DNA from: Luteibacter pinisoli
Lineage (GTDB): Bacteria; Pseudomonadota; Gammaproteobacteria; Xanthomonadales; Rhodanobacteraceae
Direction of reading: 5' to 3'
Assembly (NCBI RefSeq): GCF_006385595.1
Contig: NZ_CP041046.1
Coordinates: 3,534,001-3,598,000 of the forward strand
Length of the DNA: 64,000 bases
In this document: in pieces, positions 8,853 through 17,989 of the stretch
Layout of the letters: each line of letters begins with the position of its first letter
How positions within the stretch are numbered: position 1 is the stretch's first letter
Notes under the pieces: generated by a model
Database searches by the model: none
What the model saw: the letters and a program-made list of their open reading frames with translations, nothing else
Told to the model about the DNA's origin: nothing
Made by a program: the position numbers and the translations under genes

Positions 8853-9956
8853 ATGCTCAGCATCCTCGACCGTTACTTCCTGCGCGAACTTGCCTACGGC
8901 ATCCTGGCGACGGCCATTGTGCTGCTGGTCATCTTCGCTGGCGGCGCGTTTGCAGGGGTCCTGCAGAAGGTCGCCAACGGCAGCATCCAGCCCAGCATCA
9001 TGTTCGAGGTGCTCGGCCTGCAGATGCTGGACCTGCTCTCCACCCTGCTGCCCATGGCCGCTTTCCTGGGCACCCTGATCGCCCTGGGCCGGATGTACCG
9101 CGAGAGCGAGATGCACGTCCTGGCCTCCTCGGGCATGGGCCCGCGCGGCATGCTGCGCCCGGTGGTCCTGCTGACGGTGGTCTCGACGGTGCTGGTGGGA
9201 GCGCTGTCGTTGTGGCTGGGGCCGTGGTCCTCGCGCACGGCGGACCAGGTGATCGCCACGGCCAACAAGTCCGTGATCGCCGCCGGCCTCGACGCCGGCC
9301 GCTTCACCGAGCTGCCGGGCAAGGGCGGCATCATCTTCGTGGACACCCTCAGCCGCGATGGCACGGTGCTGGGCAAGACCTTCCTGGCCACCGACCGGGT
9401 GGATTCCGATGGCAACCCCCAGGTCCGCGTCGTGAATGCGAAGCACGGCCAGATGTACCAGGAGAGCAATGGGTCGGACCGCTTCCTGGCCCTCTACGAC
9501 GGCTGGCAGTTCGAAATCCCCCTGGGTGGCGATAACTGGCGGCGCATGAAGTACGTGCGCAACGATGTCTCGCTGTCCAACATCAGCGATGACGATGACG
9601 ACAGCGATCCGGCCCACGAATCGACCACCACGCAGCTGTTCAAGGCAGGCACGGCCGACGCGCTCGGTGAGCTGGTGTCACGCTTTGCCGCCCCCGTCTC
9701 CACCCTGGTGCTGATGATGATGGTGCTGCCGATGTCCCGCCAGGCACCGCGCGACGCGCGCTACGGCCGCCTGCTCGTGGCCGTGCTCAGCTACTTCCTC
9801 TACGTGGTGTGGCAGCTGATCGCCCGCGCCCAGATCATCAAGGGCAACCTGCATACCTCGGCGCCGATCTGGGTACTGCACATCATCGTGTTCGCCGTGG
9901 CCGCCTGGTTCTTCTGGCGACAGAACACCGCCCGCCGCATGAAGGTGGCCCGCTGA
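8853..9956 (+). CDS. lptF: LPS export ABC transporter permease LptF
   Basis: A 367-residue YjgP/YjgQ-family permease. With LptG and the LptB ATPase it extracts lipopolysaccharide from the inner membrane and pushes it to LptC and across the periplasm. Three hydrophobic segments lie in the first ~130 residues, followed by a soluble beta-jellyroll region and three segments at the C-terminus, the usual LptF plan. An acidic stretch (SDDDDDSD at about 248-255) in the periplasmic part is a local peculiarity. The stop overlaps the lptG start (TGATG), so translation is probably coupled. Confidence 0.95.
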   Translation: MLSILDRYFLRELAYGILATAIVLLVIFAGGAFAGVLQKVANGSIQPSIMFEVLGLQMLDLLSTLLPMAAFLGTLIALGRMYRESEMHVLASSGMGPRGMLRPVVLLTVVSTVLVGALSLWLGPWSSRTADQVIATANKSVIAAGLDAGRFTELPGKGGIIFVDTLSRDGTVLGKTFLATDRVDSDGNPQVRVVNAKHGQMYQESNGSDRFLALYDGWQFEIPLGGDNWRRMKYVRNDVSLSNISDDDDDSDPAHESTTTQLFKAGTADALGELVSRFAAPVSTLVLMMMVLPMSRQAPRDARYGRLLVAVLSYFLYVVWQLIARAQIIKGNLHTSAPIWVLHIIVFAVAAWFFWRQNTARRMKVAR

Positions 9957-11053
9957 TGGCCTCGCTGACGATCAAGCGTGCCGACCGCCTCATCGGCGCC
10001 AGCGTCCTGGGCACCCTGCTGCTGGTGTGGCTGGTGCTCACCGGCTTCGACGCCCTCACCCAGTTCGTCCGCCAGCTCGGCAATATCGGCAAGAACGGCT
10101 TCACGCTGTACGACGCGATCGCCTACATCATGCTGACGGTGCCGCGCCGCCTGTACCAGATGTTCAGCAACGCGGCCCTGATCGGCGGCCTGCTCGGCCT
10201 GGGTGGCCTGGCAGCCACCGGCGAGCTCACGGCGCTACGTGCCGCGGGCATGTCCAAGCTGCGCATCGCCATGTCGGCGGCGGGTGTCATCGCGGTTCTC
10301 ACCGTACTGGTGGTGATCATGGGCGAAACCGCTGGCCCCTACGGTGACCAGCACGCCCAGGCCATCCAGGTGCGCATGCGCTCAAGCAACCTGGGCTCGA
10401 CCAGCAGCGGCCTGTGGGCGCGCGACGCGGGCAAGATCATCAACGCCAAGTCGGCCATCGCGATCCAGGAAGGCGACCTCACCACCGTGAAGCTGGTGGA
10501 CGTGCGCGTGTTCACCTTCACGCCGGACGGCCAGGTGGCGGAGTTCTCGCACGGCGACAGCGCCGTCCACGACGGCAACCAGTGGGTGATGACCAACGTG
10601 CGCACCAGCACGCGCGACGACGCCGGCATCCACAGCATCACCGCGCCCACCCAGACATGGGCGTCGCGACTGAACCCGCACGTGCTGGAACAGTCGATCA
10701 TCCATCCCGAATACCTGTCCATGTCCGACCTGCGCCGGAACATGCGCTACCTGCAGAACAACGGCCAGAATCCCGGGGCCTATGCGGTGGCGTTCTGGGG
10801 CCGCGCCATCTTCCCGATCAACGTGCTGGTGCTGGTGCTGTGCGCCATGCCCTTCGCCTTCGGCTCGCTGCGTTCGGGCGGCTTCGGCAAGCGGCTGTTC
10901 ATCGGCATCATCCTCGCCATCGGCTGGTACTTCCTGCAGGGCGCCATGGTGAACTTCGGCACCGTGTACGGCCTGCCGCCGCTGCTGGCCAACCTGCTAC
11001 CCACCACCTTGCTGGTGGCGGGCGCCCTCGCCTACTTCCGACGATTCGGCTAG
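9956..11053 (+). CDS. lptG: LPS export ABC transporter permease LptG
   Basis: A 365-residue partner of LptF in the LptB2FG extractor, with the same topology: an N-terminal membrane block with the TGxFDAL-like first helix, a jellyroll periplasmic region, and a C-terminal block containing NVLVLVLCAMPFAFGSLRSG. The start at 9956 overlaps the lptF stop by one base. Its last 57 bases overlap the 3' end of the hybrid kinase gene on the other strand, leaving no room for a terminator between them. Confidence 0.95.
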   Translation: MASLTIKRADRLIGASVLGTLLLVWLVLTGFDALTQFVRQLGNIGKNGFTLYDAIAYIMLTVPRRLYQMFSNAALIGGLLGLGGLAATGELTALRAAGMSKLRIAMSAAGVIAVLTVLVVIMGETAGPYGDQHAQAIQVRMRSSNLGSTSSGLWARDAGKIINAKSAIAIQEGDLTTVKLVDVRVFTFTPDGQVAEFSHGDSAVHDGNQWVMTNVRTSTRDDAGIHSITAPTQTWASRLNPHVLEQSIIHPEYLSMSDLRRNMRYLQNNGQNPGAYAVAFWGRAIFPINVLVLVLCAMPFAFGSLRSGGFGKRLFIGIILAIGWYFLQGAMVNFGTVYGLPPLLANLLPTTLLVAGALAYFRRFG

Positions 11054-14000
11054 CGAACCAGGGCGGGCCGCCACGCTATCGAGCACGGCGGCCAGGCTAT
11101 CGCCGGTGAGCGGCTTGCGCAGCAGCGCGTCCATGCCCGCCGCCCTCACCGCCTCGCCTTCGTCGCCGGCCGATCGGGCGGTCACCGCCACCATCGGCAT
11201 GCCGGCCGCGCGCTCGATGCGTCTTGCCATCCGCGCCACCTGGAAGCCGTCCATCACCGGCAGGTCCAGGTCGAGCAGCATCACGTCAAACGGCCGCCGT
11301 ACGAGCTCGGCCAGGGCGAGCAGCCCGTCGCCCACCACCTCCACGTCGTGACCGCGCTGGCGCAGCAGCCCGGCGATGACATCGGCGACGACGGCGTCAT
11401 CTTCGACCAGCAGCACGCGACGGCCGGCGCCATGCACCGTCGACTCGACGCCGGCCGCGCACACGCTGCCCGGGCAATCGCACGCGGGCAGCGGCAAGGT
11501 CACGGTGAACGCACTGCCCTGGCCGGGCTCGCTGGCCACGGCGATGGCGCCGCCCATCAACGTGCACAGTTCATGGCAGATCGCCAGGCCGAGGCCGGAT
11601 CCTTCGCCGCGCTGTCGCGTGCCGCCTTGTTCAAAGCGCTCGAACAGGCGCCCCATCAGCGCGTCATCCATCCCGGGCCCGGTGTCACGTACGACGATCA
11701 CGAGGCCACCCTGCGCAGGCTGCACCTCGACGGTGACCCCGCCGCGCTCCGTGAACTTCACCGCATTGCTCACGAGGTTCTGCACGATCTGGCGCAGGCG
11801 CACCGGGTCCGCGCGCACGGCACGCGGCACGCCCGGATCGATCACGAGTGACACCGACAGGGCTTTCTCCCGAGCTGCCGCCGAGGCCAGTTCGACGGCA
11901 GCGGTGGCGATGGCACGCGGCGAGACGCATTCGGGCTCGAGCGGCAACCGGCGCGCTTCGATGCGGGTGAGGTCGAGGGCATCGTTGACCAGGCGCAGCA
12001 ACATCGCGCCGGAATGGCGCACGGCCTCGACGTAGGAGCGCTGGAGTTCGTCCAGCGGGGTGCGCGCGATGAGCTCGGCCATGCCGAGCACGCCGGTCAT
12101 CGGCGTGCGGATCTCGTGGCCCAGCGTCGCCATGAATTCGGTTTTCGCCGCATTCGCCTCTTCGGCAAGGCGGCGCTGCTGCTCGGCAAGCTGCATGCGC
12201 ATGGACTGGCGCACCTGCGAGCGCGCGGCATGCAAGGCCGCCGCCGCCAGCGCGATGGCGGCCAGCACGTAGCCGAGCCATGCCCACCAGCGCAGCCACG
12301 GCGGCGACTGCACGTCGATCACGAGCGGCTCGATCAATTCACCGTCGACGCCGTCGCGACCACGCCCGCGGATCACCAGTGCGTAACGCCCCGGCGACAA
12401 CGCGGCGAACTGCCCCTCGCCCTCCTTCCCCGTGCGCACCACGGTGGTCGCCTCGCCCCGGCCGAGCGTGAACTGCAGCGTGTTCCGGTCCGGATTGACG
12501 TAAGAGAGGGCACGCGCACGCACCATCAGTTCGCGGTCATCCCACGCCAGGTGTAGCGTCCCGTCGCGGATCGGCAACGCGGTGCGAACACCGCCGCGCA
12601 GCACGCTGGCACCGAGCAGCGCAACGCCGGGTTTACGTGAGTGATCGCGCTGCCGGTCCGGGCGAAAGCCGACCAGTCCGCCGAGGGTGGCACCGTACGT
12701 GGTCCCGTCAGCGAGGCGAACGGTCGTCGCATGGGTGAACTCGCCGTTCGCCAGCCCATCGGCAAGGCCGAAGGGGCGGAAGGTGGCGTCGCGCGGATCG
12801 AATCGCCACACGCCCGTCTGCCCATACAGCCACAGGCGGCCGGTGGCATCGCGGCGGATGTTCAGCACGTCGGCCGCAGGGAATCCCTGGCTTCCACCGA
12901 GCGAGCGGTCGAGCACCGCACGCTCGCCATCCCACGTGTAGTGCTCGAGGAGCCCAGGCCGCACCAGCCAGAAACCGTCGTCGTCGGGTTCGAAGGCGTT
13001 CACCCGTCCGGGCGCCACGCCGTCGATGAACGCCATCGTTCCGTCTTTCCGGCGGCGACGCGCCAGGCCAGCGACGCTGGCCTGCCAGAGGTCGCCACCG
13101 ACGATCTCGATCTGCCGCGTGTCGTAGACGCCCCGGCGAAGCTCATCGAACGGTAGCGACACGGCACGGCGCAGGCGTTCATCCAGCGCGAAGACGCCTT
13201 CACCCACCGCGGCCACGTAGACCGTGCCATCGGGCGCCTGCGTCATCGTCGTCACCGGCCGCCGGATCGCGTCGCGCAACCACGGCGACGCACGGCCCGC
13301 GTGTACGCGGGTCAGGCCATCCACGGTACCGGCCAGCAGGTCGCCCGCCTGCGTTTCCAGCAACGACTGGATGCGCGCGCTACCGAACTCGTACGCACGC
13401 CCCGTGCGGCCGGTGGACGGGTCGAACGAGCGTACCCAGCCGCGAAGGCCGCCGACCCACAGCTGCCCATCGCCGTGTTCGGAAACGGCGGTAACCGTGC
13501 GCCCCGGCAGGCTGAGGGGATCCGTCGCCACGTGCGCGAAGCGGGTGAAGTCCTCCCAGCTCGGGCCAAGGTAGCCCAGGCCGCCATCGTTCAGTGCGAA
13601 CCACAATCCGTGTTCGCCGTCTTCCATCAGCCCGCGCACCGACCGTCCGGGAAGGCCGCCCTGGGCCGTCCAGGCGCCAGCCACCGCATGCACGCGGCCG
13701 TGGCGATCCAGCATCAGCAGGCCGTCGAGGCTGGCGATCCAGGTGGTGCCGTGGCTATCGCCGAGGACGCCGTAGACCGGCATCGGCTGCACACGCCGGT
13801 CGCGTCGGAACGTGCCGTCGGCGGCGCGCCGGTAGAGGCCGCGCATCGTGGCCGCCGTGATGTGGTTGCCGAGGACATCGATGCCGAGGACACGCGGCGC
13901 CTCGGTGTCTTCAAAGGGCGCATGCACGATGCTGCCGTCGGCCTGCACGATGTCGATGCCGCGATCGGTGCCGACCCAGACCCGGCCCGCGTCATCGGCG

Positions 14001-14557
14001 CGCAGCGCATGGATGGCGGTGGACGACAGGCTGTACGGCCCGGCGCCCACGTGTTCCGGCTGGCTGCCATCCGCCCGGATGCGATCCAGCCCATCGGCGG
14101 TGCCCACCCAGAGGGAGCCATCGGCTGCCTGCGCGAGCGCGCGCACGTCGCCGTTCACCAGGCCGTCGCGCCAGTGCACGAAGCCGCCCGTCGTCGGGTC
14201 GTAGCGAGCCAGGCCAAGCTCGGCGCCGCCCATCCAGATGCGCCCGTCGCGATCCACCAGCAGGGCGGTCACTGCCATGGCCGGCAGCGGATGCGTGCGA
14301 TCCGGGCCAAGCGAGGGCGTACTGAACGACACACCGTCGAATCGGGACAGGCCGGACGCCGTGCCGACCCAGACGAAACCCTGGGGATCCTGCACCACCG
14401 CGTGGACCTTGCTGCTGGGCAGGCCCTCGTGCAGGCCGTAGCTGCGAAACTGCGGCGTGGGCACGGGCGGCATGCCGGCACGCGTGGGGAAAGTGACAAA
14501 GACGGTGGCCAAGGCCGCCGCCGCGAGAATCCATCTCGCCGTGCATGGACGTTGCAT
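10997..14557 (-). CDS. hybrid sensor histidine kinase with periplasmic two-component propeller domain
   Basis: A one-protein signalling chain of about 1186 residues. Domains in order: signal/anchor segment (about 1-30); a long periplasmic region with many WxG- and GL-type two-component-propeller repeats (about 40-690); a Y_Y_Y-like beta domain; one membrane segment near 755-780 (WLGYVLAAIALAAAALHAA); a short coiled coil; a HisKA domain with phospho-acceptor His814 (GHEIRTPMTGVLG); an HATPase domain (N box NAVKF, G box GEGSGLGLAI); and a receiver with Asp1096 (LLDLDLPVMDG). No DNA-binding output domain is present, so the phosphate must pass to another protein or stay in the receiver. I chose the ATG at 14557 because a signal-like segment follows. 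The ligand is unknown; relatives sense glycans in Bacteroidetes. Confidence 0.87.
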   Translation of the reverse strand: MQRPCTARWILAAAALATVFVTFPTRAGMPPVPTPQFRSYGLHEGLPSSKVHAVVQDPQGFVWVGTASGLSRFDGVSFSTPSLGPDRTHPLPAMAVTALLVDRDGRIWMGGAELGLARYDPTTGGFVHWRDGLVNGDVRALAQAADGSLWVGTADGLDRIRADGSQPEHVGAGPYSLSSTAIHALRADDAGRVWVGTDRGIDIVQADGSIVHAPFEDTEAPRVLGIDVLGNHITAATMRGLYRRAADGTFRRDRRVQPMPVYGVLGDSHGTTWIASLDGLLMLDRHGRVHAVAGAWTAQGGLPGRSVRGLMEDGEHGLWFALNDGGLGYLGPSWEDFTRFAHVATDPLSLPGRTVTAVSEHGDGQLWVGGLRGWVRSFDPSTGRTGRAYEFGSARIQSLLETQAGDLLAGTVDGLTRVHAGRASPWLRDAIRRPVTTMTQAPDGTVYVAAVGEGVFALDERLRRAVSLPFDELRRGVYDTRQIEIVGGDLWQASVAGLARRRRKDGTMAFIDGVAPGRVNAFEPDDDGFWLVRPGLLEHYTWDGERAVLDRSLGGSQGFPAADVLNIRRDATGRLWLYGQTGVWRFDPRDATFRPFGLADGLANGEFTHATTVRLADGTTYGATLGGLVGFRPDRQRDHSRKPGVALLGASVLRGGVRTALPIRDGTLHLAWDDRELMVRARALSYVNPDRNTLQFTLGRGEATTVVRTGKEGEGQFAALSPGRYALVIRGRGRDGVDGELIEPLVIDVQSPPWLRWWAWLGYVLAAIALAAAALHAARSQVRQSMRMQLAEQQRRLAEEANAAKTEFMATLGHEIRTPMTGVLGMAELIARTPLDELQRSYVEAVRHSGAMLLRLVNDALDLTRIEARRLPLEPECVSPRAIATAAVELASAAAREKALSVSLVIDPGVPRAVRADPVRLRQIVQNLVSNAVKFTERGGVTVEVQPAQGGLVIVVRDTGPGMDDALMGRLFERFEQGGTRQRGEGSGLGLAICHELCTLMGGAIAVASEPGQGSAFTVTLPLPACDCPGSVCAAGVESTVHGAGRRVLLVEDDAVVADVIAGLLRQRGHDVEVVGDGLLALAELVRRPFDVMLLDLDLPVMDGFQVARMARRIERAAGMPMVAVTARSAGDEGEAVRAAGMDALLRKPLTGDSLAAVLDSVAARPGSLAESSEVGEGARHQQGGG

Positions 14558-14673
14558 ACGCCGGGTTCCTAGTTCGGCGCGATGATGCCACGCAGGCAAG
14601 CGCGCGCCGACTGGGTGGGCGCCACGTGTTCATGTAGGACAAGCCTGACCCGCTTGCCCGTAGAATGCCCGGC

Positions 14674-16128
14674 ATGTCACGCCGACTTCGCTTGCTGATC
14701 GCGGCCATCGGTATCGCCGCCCTCGCCTGGTTGCTGCTAGCCACGCTTGAGCGTGGCCTGGCACTGGCCCAGCGCTTCATGAGCCTGCCCGAAGGGTTGC
14801 GCTGGCTGGTGGGCCTGCTGCTTGTCGCCGTCCTCGCCGCGGGCCTCGCCATCGGCGTGTGGTGGCTGCGCCCGCGAAAACCGCGTGCGCCCGTTCAGGC
14901 TCCCGACCGTCCATCGCTGGAAACGCGGGTGGCGGCATTGCGTGATTCCGATGCCGACGTTGAGGAACTCCGTAGCGAACTCAGCGAACTTGACCGCCGC
15001 CGTGACAGCGGCCAGGTACACGTCGCCGTGTTCGGGGAAATCTCCACCGGCAAATCCACGCTGATTGCCGCGCTCGTGCCGGGCACCGTCGTGGCGCGTG
15101 ATGCACGCGGCGGCACCACGCGCGAGGTGACGCACTACGAAGGCCGCGACGCCCATGGCACGACGTGGATCGTGGCGGATGTGCCGGGCACGGCGGAGGC
15201 CGACGGCGATGCACGCGAACGCATGGCCCGCGAGGAAGCCCTGCGTGCGCATGCCGTGGTGTACGTATGCGCGGGTGACCTCACCCGCGCGCAGGCGAAC
15301 GAAGTGCGCTGGCTGGGCGATTTTGGCAAGCCGCTCGTACTCGCCGTGAACAAGGCCGACCAGTGGGACGCCGGCGAACGCGCGCACATCGCGCAGCGCC
15401 TGCGCGCCAGTACCGAAGGCCTGCCCGATGCGGTGGTGCTGATCAGCGCCGGCGGCGAAGAGCAGTTCACCCGACGCCTCGCCGATGGCAGCAGCGAAGA
15501 GGTGCGCCGCCAGCGCAAGCCAGACATCGATGAGCTCACCACCGCCCTGCGCCGCCTTACGGCGCCCGGCGCCGGTGCCCTTGAGCCCGCCCGCGAAAAC
15601 GCCGTGCTCGCTGGCCTCCACGAGCGGACCTCGCTGCTGGAAACAACCCAGCGCGCGGCCGAGGCCGAGCGGATCGTGGCGCGCTACGCCCGGCGCGCCA
15701 TCGTGGGTGCCATGGCCGCGGTCGCGCCCGGCACCGACCTGGTGATCCAGGGCGCGCTGGCCGCCGGCCTGGTCCGGGCCCTGGCCGGACTCTACGGCGT
15801 GAAGGTGTCCGAGGTGGAGATCGAAGCGCTGCTGCGCCAGGTGCGCATGACCTTGCGAACGGGCACCTCGGTGGTCCTGGCCGTCGCCGGCAACGCGCTT
15901 AAGGCTTTCCCCGGCCTGGGCACGCTGGGCGGCGGCGTCCTCCACGCCTTCGCCTACGCGCTGGTGTTCGACAGCTTCGGCAAGGCCCTGGCCACTACCC
16001 TGGCCGAGCGCCAGCAGCTGGACCACGCCGAGGCGGGCGAGCGCATGCGCAGCCTGCTGGAAGACACCCGGGGCAACCGGTTGCGCCACCTGGCGGAACT
16101 CACCAGCGATGCCCTGCGGGATCGCTGA
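14674..16128 (+). CDS. membrane-anchored GTPase with DUF697-type C-terminus
   Basis: A protein of about 484 residues with two N-terminal membrane helices (about 5-25 and 45-65), a dynamin/Era-like GTPase domain and a helical hydrophobic C-terminal region of DUF697 type. G1 is GEISTGKST, the DVPG motif is G3 and NKAD is G4. Function is unknown; the family is often linked to envelope stress or membrane association. A TAGAAT -10-like box at 14661-14666 would place the transcript start about at the second ATG (14674). I therefore prefer this start, possibly leaderless, over the ATG at 14665. A paralogue lies 1.9 kb downstream (17990-19336). Confidence 0.75.
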   Translation: MSRRLRLLIAAIGIAALAWLLLATLERGLALAQRFMSLPEGLRWLVGLLLVAVLAAGLAIGVWWLRPRKPRAPVQAPDRPSLETRVAALRDSDADVEELRSELSELDRRRDSGQVHVAVFGEISTGKSTLIAALVPGTVVARDARGGTTREVTHYEGRDAHGTTWIVADVPGTAEADGDARERMAREEALRAHAVVYVCAGDLTRAQANEVRWLGDFGKPLVLAVNKADQWDAGERAHIAQRLRASTEGLPDAVVLISAGGEEQFTRRLADGSSEEVRRQRKPDIDELTTALRRLTAPGAGALEPARENAVLAGLHERTSLLETTQRAAEAERIVARYARRAIVGAMAAVAPGTDLVIQGALAAGLVRALAGLYGVKVSEVEIEALLRQVRMTLRTGTSVVLAVAGNALKAFPGLGTLGGGVLHAFAYALVFDSFGKALATTLAERQQLDHAEAGERMRSLLEDTRGNRLRHLAELTSDALRDR

Positions 16129-16231
16129 GTGAACAATCCGTTCGCGGCGCACGGGCTGACAAGGCCGGCGCCGTCGGCCACACTCTTTCCCATCGGCTGC
16201 TCGCGCGGCCCGTGATGGAGCACCTCCCCTG

Positions 16232-16861
16232 ATGCGACGCGTCCTCCTTCCCGGCATCCTCGCCCTGGCCTTCACCGCGGCGGGCGCCGCCCACGCGGCA
16301 CCCCAGGCCTGGCGGATCGACCCCGTGCACAGCACGGTGGTGTTCAACGTCGACCACAACGGTTTCTCCCGCTCGTTCGGCCGCCTGCGCATCACCGACG
16401 GCACCCTTCGCTTCGATCCCGCCAACTGGCCGGCCTCGTCGGTGGACGCCACCATCGACCTCGCGTCGGTCAGCATGGGCGACGCCGAGTGGGACAAGGC
16501 CGTGCGCGGCAGCAGCCTGCTCGACGCGGACCACGAACACACCGCGCACTTCGCCAGTGACTCGGTGGAGAAGCGCAACGACGACGAGGGCGTGCTGCAC
16601 GGCAAGCTCACGCTGCGCGGCGTCACCCTGCCGGTGAACATCCCGTTCCGGGTGAACCGCGTCGGCAAGACGATTTACGGCCTGCATACGACGGCCGGCT
16701 TCTCCGCCAACCTCGTCCTCGACCGGACGAAGTTCGGCATGACCTCCAACACCGGCTCGATCGGCACCCAGGTGTCGGTATGGCTGGAAATCGAAGCGAT
16801 CCGCACGGGCGACGGCCCTGCCGCTGCTGACAAGGAAACCCCCGATGCCCGTGCGCAGTGA
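16232..16861 (+). CDS. YceI-family periplasmic lipocalin-like protein
   Basis: A 209-residue exported protein. A signal peptide spans about residues 1-22 (ending AAHA), followed by a YceI domain starting with the hallmark WRIDPVHSTVVFNVDH. YceI proteins form a lipocalin-like beta barrel that binds isoprenoid quinones or similar amphiphiles. The stop overlaps the start of the cytochrome b561 gene by 17 bases, so the two are translated from one message. This pairing of YceI with b561 fits a quinone/haem role in the periplasm, but the actual substrate is not known. Confidence 0.88.
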   Translation: MRRVLLPGILALAFTAAGAAHAAPQAWRIDPVHSTVVFNVDHNGFSRSFGRLRITDGTLRFDPANWPASSVDATIDLASVSMGDAEWDKAVRGSSLLDADHEHTAHFASDSVEKRNDDEGVLHGKLTLRGVTLPVNIPFRVNRVGKTIYGLHTTAGFSANLVLDRTKFGMTSNTGSIGTQVSVWLEIEAIRTGDGPAAADKETPDARAQ

Positions 16862-17429
16862 ACCCACCCGCTGGAGCACCGTTGCCAAGACCTTCCACTG
16901 GCTCATGGCGCTGCTGATCCTCGGCAACGGCCTGTTCGCCTTCTGGATGGACGGCCTTAAGCCCTCGTTGAACAAGATCAACATGTTCGCGCTGCACAAG
17001 TCGATCGGCCTGACCGTGCTGGCGCTGTTCGTGCTGCGCCTGGCGTGGCGCATGGCCGACAGGCGTCCGCCGGACGTGCCCGCGCCGCGCTGGCAGAAGG
17101 TCGCCGCGCATGCCGTGCACGGGCTGCTCTACCTGCTTATCGTCGCCATCCCGCTCAGCGGCTGGGCGTTCAACTCCGCCCACGGCTTCCCCCTGCAGTA
17201 TTTCAAGCAGTTCAACCTGCCGGCACTGGTGGAAAAGAACGAAGATCTTTCCAATACGCTTGGCACCGTGCACGTGTATCTGTTCTGGTTTCTGCTGTTC
17301 GTGCTCGTCGCCCACGTGGGTGGCGCGCTGAAGCACCATTTCATTGATCGCGACGACACCCTCCGCCGCATGCTCCCGTTTGGACGCGCACGGCGGAATG
17401 CCCCCACCTCTCCCGGAGACACGCCATGA
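16845..17429 (+). CDS. cytochrome b561
   Basis: A 194-residue four-helix di-haem membrane protein of the bacterial cytochrome b561 family, which moves electrons between quinol and other acceptors; some members oxidise superoxide. Histidines suited to haem ligation are seen in each core helix: KTFHWLMALL near residue 16, LHKSIGLTVL, VHGLLYLLIVAIPLSGWAF, and VHVYLFWFLLFVLVAHVGG. A ribosome site (AAGGAA) lies 8 bases before the ATG, within the upstream YceI gene. The stop overlaps the next YceI gene (ATGA). It is sandwiched between two YceI genes. Confidence 0.92.
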   Translation: MPVRSEPTRWSTVAKTFHWLMALLILGNGLFAFWMDGLKPSLNKINMFALHKSIGLTVLALFVLRLAWRMADRRPPDVPAPRWQKVAAHAVHGLLYLLIVAIPLSGWAFNSAHGFPLQYFKQFNLPALVEKNEDLSNTLGTVHVYLFWFLLFVLVAHVGGALKHHFIDRDDTLRRMLPFGRARRNAPTSPGDTP

Positions 17430-17986
17430 CCTTGTCCACCCGCCGCCTTTCCGCGCTGGCACTCGCCCTTGCCCTGCCCTTCGCTGCCTCCGCGGCGGAT
17501 TACAAGGTCGGCCCGGGTAGCACGCTGGGCTTCAGCGGCAAGTTCCAGGGCCAGCAGTTCGACGGCTCCTTCGGCAAGTTCGACGCGGCCATCAGCTACG
17601 ACCCGGCCAACCTGGCCACGGCGAAGTTCGACGTGACCGTGGATGTCGCCACGGCGAAAACCGGCGACGGCGACCGCGACGGTGCCCTGCCGACCGCCGA
17701 TTTCTTTGACGCCTCGAAATTCCCGAAAGCGCACTACGTCACCACGGGCTTTGCGAAGAATGCGAAGGGCGACATCGTCGCCAATGGCAACCTCACCCTG
17801 CACGGCATCACCAAGCCGGTGCAGCTCAAGGTCGTCTTCAACCCGGCGGCTGGCGGTGCACGCCTCTCGGTCACCGGCAGCCTGAAGCGCCTGGACTTCG
17901 GCGTGGGCAGCGGCCAGTACAAGGACACGAGCACCATCGCCGACGACGTGCTGGTCAACGGCACGCTGAACCTGCTGCCGAAGTAA
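17426..17986 (+). CDS. second YceI-family periplasmic protein
   Basis: A 186-residue protein with a signal peptide (about 1-23, ending ASAA) and a YceI domain. Motifs include the GSTLGFSGKFQGQQFDGSF-type opening and a NGNLTLHGITKPV strand typical of the family. It starts 4 bases inside the b561 gene. It differs from the first YceI at 16232, so the pair are distinct paralogues, perhaps for different ligands or steps. The GTPase gene follows after 3 bases, so all four probably share a transcript. Confidence 0.9.
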   Translation: MTLSTRRLSALALALALPFAASAADYKVGPGSTLGFSGKFQGQQFDGSFGKFDAAISYDPANLATAKFDVTVDVATAKTGDGDRDGALPTADFFDASKFPKAHYVTTGFAKNAKGDIVANGNLTLHGITKPVQLKVVFNPAAGGARLSVTGSLKRLDFGVGSGQYKDTSTIADDVLVNGTLNLLPK

Positions 17987-17989
17987 GCC

